NCBI GenBank assembly: GCA_038520475.1
Contig: JBCBLF010000041.1
Coordinates: 1 to 25,976 of the forward strand
From: JBCCWF01 sp038520475
GTDB taxonomy: Bacteria; Cyanobacteriota; Cyanobacteriia; CAKZMO01
Direction: 5' to 3'
Length of the DNA stretch: 25,976 nt
This document shows, one piece after another, positions 22,996-25,976 of the stretch. Made by a program: the position numbers and the translations under genes. The notes beneath the pieces are model-generated. The model made no database searches. It was not told the DNA's origin and saw only the letters and a list, made by a program, of their open reading frames with translations. The first letter of the stretch is position 1, and every line of letters begins with the position of its first letter.

Positions 22996-24413
22996 GGGTG
23001 CTTACGATGACTCGATCTGCGCGGCTGAAATCATCGAAAATACTGTCATTTCTGAATCCTCAAACGATCAGTGGCCTGCTGATTCTGTTGGGGTGCATCT
23101 GGATGATGCCCAATGGGGATTTTAGGGACTCGTCTGTTTTTCGACACTTTTGGATTGGATACGGCCTGCTGAGTGTGGGCTATGTCTTGACATGGATGAT
23201 CCGGCAGGTTGGTGCGGTTCAGTTTTGGGCGATCGCCATCCTGTGCCGAGTCATTCTGTTATGGATGTACCCAGGCAATGATATTTGGCGCTACCTATGG
23301 GAAGGGCTGATTCAAACGCACGGATTTAGCCCTTATCATCTTGCGCCGACTGCCCAGGCGCTGGCTGAATTGCGGACCGATTGGTGGCCGTTGATAAATC
23401 ATATTGATGTATCAGCGATTTACCCTCCGCTCGCTCAATGGGGCTTCCGTTTTTTGGCGGCGATCGCTCCAAGTGTTTTGCTATTTAAGGCGGCGTTTAT
23501 TGCCGCAGACCTCATCATTTGTTATCTGTTGGCGCGACGATACGGATATCGTCGGACTGTCGATTACGCATGGAATCCCCTCATTCTGTATTGCATTGCA
23601 GGAGGCGGGCACTACGATAGCTGGTTTTTGTTAGCACTGGTTGCGGCTTGGCTCTCGTTTGACTCTGGTGAACGATCGAGCCAAAGCGATGGGGCTCTGA
23701 CGGACAACGATGGGCGATCGCTCTGGACGTATGGATGGAGTGCGTTTTGGATTGGCGTCAGCATTGCATTCAAATGGATCTCGCTGCCGATCTTAGTGTT
23801 CATCGCATGGAAGGGCGTCCGCCAAGGCCGTTGGCTGGTCATTCCCATCGTGGCGGTGTTAGGTAGTCTGCCAATGGTGCTCACGTCCTTGGCTTTTTGC
23901 GACGGCACAGCTTGTCCACTCATCCCGACGAGTTCTGTCTTTGTTTCCCATGGGCGCAGTGCAGAACTCGTTCCTTATCTGGTGCGTCAGGTATGGGACG
24001 TATCCCGATGGAGCAATCGACTGTTTGCACTTCCTCTCGCCCTATGGGTAGGTTGGTTGATGTTGCGATCGCGATCATTCCTGCAATTTGCAGAGTGGTA
24101 CTTATTTGGTGTGTTTGTCATTTCACCGATTACCCATGCCTGGTACTTTACTTGGATCGTGCCGTTCGCCGTTAGTAGCCGAAACTGGGGGACGCGATTT
24201 TTATCAATTTCGGCAGTCGTATATTTTGTATTGCCGTATCGAGAATCCATCGGTGACCGTTCATGGAGATTACGCGACCTTGAGCGAGTTCTGCTATGGG
24301 TCCCATTTCTAATCGGATGGGGTGCTCAGATGATTCTTAACCGAGATTGGACTCGAGGACGGGAAACAGCGTTAAGGACAAATTCTTACATATTGCCAAG
24401 GTCCGACTCATAA
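22992..24413 (+). CDS. GT87-like polytopic membrane glycosyltransferase
   Basis: A 473-residue membrane protein with roughly ten helices, beginning at the ATG that overlaps the GT2 stop (ATGA, 22992-22995); ATG 23007 is an alternative. The first extracytoplasmic loop carries GNDIWRYLWEGLIQTHGFSPYHLAP (D97), the type of catalytic-Asp loop seen in polyprenyl-phosphate-mannose dependent GT-C enzymes, followed by AIYPPLAQWGFRFLAAIAP. Such enzymes use a lipid-linked sugar on the outer side of the membrane. The GT2 partner upstream could make that donor, which would explain the coupling. The acceptor is unknown; a surface polysaccharide or glycolipid is likely. Confidence 0.83.
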   Translation: MRVLTMTRSARLKSSKILSFLNPQTISGLLILLGCIWMMPNGDFRDSSVFRHFWIGYGLLSVGYVLTWMIRQVGAVQFWAIAILCRVILLWMYPGNDIWRYLWEGLIQTHGFSPYHLAPTAQALAELRTDWWPLINHIDVSAIYPPLAQWGFRFLAAIAPSVLLFKAAFIAADLIICYLLARRYGYRRTVDYAWNPLILYCIAGGGHYDSWFLLALVAAWLSFDSGERSSQSDGALTDNDGRSLWTYGWSAFWIGVSIAFKWISLPILVFIAWKGVRQGRWLVIPIVAVLGSLPMVLTSLAFCDGTACPLIPTSSVFVSHGRSAELVPYLVRQVWDVSRWSNRLFALPLALWVGWLMLRSRSFLQFAEWYLFGVFVISPITHAWYFTWIVPFAVSSRNWGTRFLSISAVVYFVLPYRESIGDRSWRLRDLERVLLWVPFLIGWGAQMILNRDWTRGRETALRTNSYILPRSDS

Positions 24414-24496
24414 AATTTTCAGCTTGATCGAAGTGAATGGAATTGTAAACGCATACGTCGACTTTAAACACACATATCAGAGGGAGGTTTTGAGAA

Positions 24497-25372
24497 ATGG
24501 AGACATTGAAGCAGAAGCGATCGCTCATGAATCGAAGCACGGTTCTTGGATTTACACTGCTGGCGTCTGCAATCGTATTGGGAGGATGCTCTGCGATTTC
24601 TTCGACATCTAGCTCGTCATCTGACGCTGTTGCTCAAGTTGCTGCCAATTCAGAACCGTTCACGTACGATGCCTACGCAGAAATATTGGAAACCTACGTG
24701 GATGACGACGGATTTGTGGATTATTTGGGATTGCAGCAAAACCGTACCGGACTTGACCGCTTTAATGCATCCATCGGAGCCGTTTCTCCAGAAACCTACA
24801 ATTCTTGGAGTGAAGACGAGCAATTAGCATTTCTCATCAACGCCTATAACTCATTTACGCTTCAGTCCATCATCGACCAAGATCCACTAAAATCCAGCAT
24901 TCGTGACATTCCTGGGGTATGGCGTATTCGAAGGTTCAGCATTGCAGGTGAATCTAAGACGTTAGACAACATTGAGCATCAAACCATTCGGGTAGACTTT
25001 AACGAACCTCGCATTCACGCAGCAGTCAATTGCTCAGCGATTAGCTGCCCTGTATTACGACGAGAGCCCTTCAATGGAGAGAACCTAGATCAACAGCTCG
25101 AAGAGCAGACGGCTCGATGGCTGCTTAGCTCTGAAGGTATCCAAATTAATCGAGACGCAGGAGAGGTGAGAATATCTGCGCTGTTTGATTGGTTTGGCGA
25201 AGATTGGGTCGGCGATTACAGCGTTGAGAGTGGATTTGATGGCTCGGATAAGCAGCGTGCTGCCCTCAATTTCATCAGCCAATATATTAGCGAAGAAGAT
25301 GCTGAGTATCTCCAGGCTGGTGGATATCGTGTGAGATACCTTGACTATAACTGGGCACTGAATGATCAGTAG
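24497..25372 (+). CDS. DUF547-domain lipoprotein
   Basis: A 291-residue protein. ATG 24497 is preceded by GGAGG at 24483-24487; ATG 24527 (MNRSTV) would be an alternative start. The N-terminus is a lipoprotein signal with hydrophobic VLGFTLLASAIVLGG and lipobox LGGC (C31), followed by a Ser-rich linker. The body matches DUF547: YDAYAEILETYVDDDGFVDYLGL, the conserved EDEQLAFLINAYNSFTLQSII, then LDNIEHQTIR, RIHAAVNCSAISCPVLRREPF and LFDWFGEDWVGDY. The family is common in envelope and plant proteins; its activity is not settled. It is on the same strand as the glycosyltransferase pair, 83 bases after it. Confidence 0.9.
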   Translation: METLKQKRSLMNRSTVLGFTLLASAIVLGGCSAISSTSSSSSDAVAQVAANSEPFTYDAYAEILETYVDDDGFVDYLGLQQNRTGLDRFNASIGAVSPETYNSWSEDEQLAFLINAYNSFTLQSIIDQDPLKSSIRDIPGVWRIRRFSIAGESKTLDNIEHQTIRVDFNEPRIHAAVNCSAISCPVLRREPFNGENLDQQLEEQTARWLLSSEGIQINRDAGEVRISALFDWFGEDWVGDYSVESGFDGSDKQRAALNFISQYISEEDAEYLQAGGYRVRYLDYNWALNDQ

Positions 25373-25399
25373 TGCACTACTAGTCGTCGGGCTGTGGCT

Positions 25400-25498
25400 A
25401 TGGTCAGCGTCGATATGACGCAGGCACACTGGTATGAGTATTTTGCATACGTCCGTAACGATGCCTTGACACAACTTAGAGAACTTCTCAATCCATAA
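25400..25498 (+). CDS. Possible small ORF downstream of DUF547 (32 residues)
   Basis: Reads MVSVDMTQAHWYEYFAYVRN and continues to DALTQLRELLNP, then TAA, in the same frame as the DUF547 gene after its TAG stop. The composition (WYEYFAYV, then LTQLRELL) looks protein-like, but there is no Shine-Dalgarno before the ATG at 25400 or the later ATG at 25415. The stop abuts a strong hairpin. It may be a small gene, a decayed C-terminal remnant, or chance. Confidence 0.22.
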   Translation: MVSVDMTQAHWYEYFAYVRNDALTQLRELLNP

Positions 25499-25543
25499 GG
25501 TGAGGATTTTGGGCTTGCACCGTGCGCCCAAAATCCTCACCTT
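25497..25543. repeat. Long hairpin with 18-bp arms
   Basis: AAGGTGAGGATTTTGGGC (25497-25514) pairs exactly with 25526-25543 around an 11-base loop. It is followed on the plus strand by TTTTCAG-like sequence (the arm itself ends CCTTTTCAG), so it could work as a terminator. It may equally be a dispersed intergenic palindrome. Confidence 0.7.
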
Positions 25544-25790
25544 TTCAGTAGCATTGCCAAGTCTTGTCTTAAGGATAGTGATAGGGCGAGATTGATCGGT
25601 TTGCTGCTCGTTTTTATCCTCTGATTTGAATGTTCTACAGCGATCGACTGGAGCAAAAGACAGATGCGAGGATGGTGATGAATACATTAATGTGACACTC
25701 CCGATTCTTCAACGGCTGTTCAGGAAAATGGAGGTATGAATCTGTAGCCTTTAGGTTGTTGGTCTGTGTATCGTCAACTAAAGGTGTGTC

Positions 25791-25976
25791 ATGAATCACT
25801 ATCGCTTGTTCATGAGTCTGATCGGATTCGTTGGATTATCTGGGTGTGTCCTCACTTCGGCATCTGAGACGACCCGTACACCTCAACCGACAAACGCTAG
25901 CCCTGAATCGATAGATGCTAATAACGGTGCCATCCAAGAAACGCAGATAAACCAATCTTCGACCTCACAGTCTGAA
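25791..25976 (+). CDS. Lipoprotein, N-terminal part only (cut by window end)
   Basis: Opens at ATG 25791 and stays open for 62 codons to the end of the window. The N-terminus MNHYRLFMSLIGFVGLSGC is a lipoprotein signal with lipobox LSGC, followed by a Ser/Thr/Asn/Gln-rich linker. No domain is reached, so function is unknown. There is no clear Shine-Dalgarno (AAGGTGTGTC precedes the ATG). Same strand as the DUF547 lipoprotein. Confidence 0.7.
   Translation, partial: MNHYRLFMSLIGFVGLSGCVLTSASETTRTPQPTNASPESIDANNGAIQETQINQSSTSQSE

Larger units (their letters stand above)
25373..25790. other. Intergenic region between the two lipoprotein genes
   Basis: 418 bases. It holds a possible 32-codon ORF (25400-25498) in frame with the DUF547 gene and a strong hairpin (25497-25543). 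Otherwise I see nothing recognisable. Confidence 0.45.

Noticed and set aside
25085..25687. 200-residue minus-strand open frame
   Set aside because: Antisense to the DUF547 gene and through the hairpin at 25497-25543; not protein-like.
1..25976. CRISPR array or complete insertion sequence
   Set aside because: No regularly spaced direct repeats and no transposase-like reading frame anywhere in the window.

Overview
The window looks like a chromosomal contig from a cyanobacterium of moderate GC content. The octamer GCGATCGC (HIP1) recurs throughout, for example near 683, 2581 and 3574. The gene set also fits: a DevA-type ABC ATPase, a ComFB-family protein, a TIGR00303-type CobT, a LytR/CpsA/Psr protein of cyanobacterial type and a KtrA-like K+ regulator. 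I cannot name the genus. A run of exactly 100 N (13743-13842) marks a draft scaffold gap. I see no complete insertion sequence, prophage, CRISPR array, tRNA or rRNA. This is mostly core and envelope housekeeping with a few accessory genes and many intergenic hairpins.

Left part (1-4040): two LysR regulators are tail to tail, overlapping by 19 bp. The second is divergent from a probable two-gene unit: a membrane-anchored cytochrome P460-like protein with a CxxCH heme motif, then a Tat-type TRAP solute-binding protein. A clear terminator closes the unit. A MITE-like element sits in the divergent promoter region. A second copy follows the terminator and a third lies near 20.2 kb.

Middle (4041-13707): an orphan DevA-like ABC ATPase lies behind a long non-coding leader that contains a sharp 23-bp palindrome. 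On the minus strand a left-handed beta-helix acyltransferase is followed by a GH3-type acyl-adenylating enzyme, a probable two-gene operon. Next come a small membrane protein, an LCP cell-wall ligase homologue, a large conserved protein of unknown function and a KtrA-like RCK protein.

Right (13692-25976): a Gfo/Idh/MocA oxidoreductase interrupted by the gap; a SRPBCC protein; a CCA-adding enzyme; a tightly coupled DUF2232 membrane protein plus CobT pair, suggestive of corrinoid lower-loop metabolism; a hairpin-rich intergenic region; ComFB and an M23 peptidase on the minus strand; and an envelope cluster of a GT2 glycosyltransferase overlapping (ATGA) a GT87-like membrane glycosyltransferase, a DUF547 lipoprotein and the start of a second lipoprotein cut by the window edge.

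The observations I rate most worth a second look are the MITE family with inverted ends, the acyltransferase/GH3 pair, the DUF2232-CobT pair with a terminator-like hairpin upstream, the sRNA-like hairpin block at 3941-4040, and the two near-perfect palindromes at 19959-20139.
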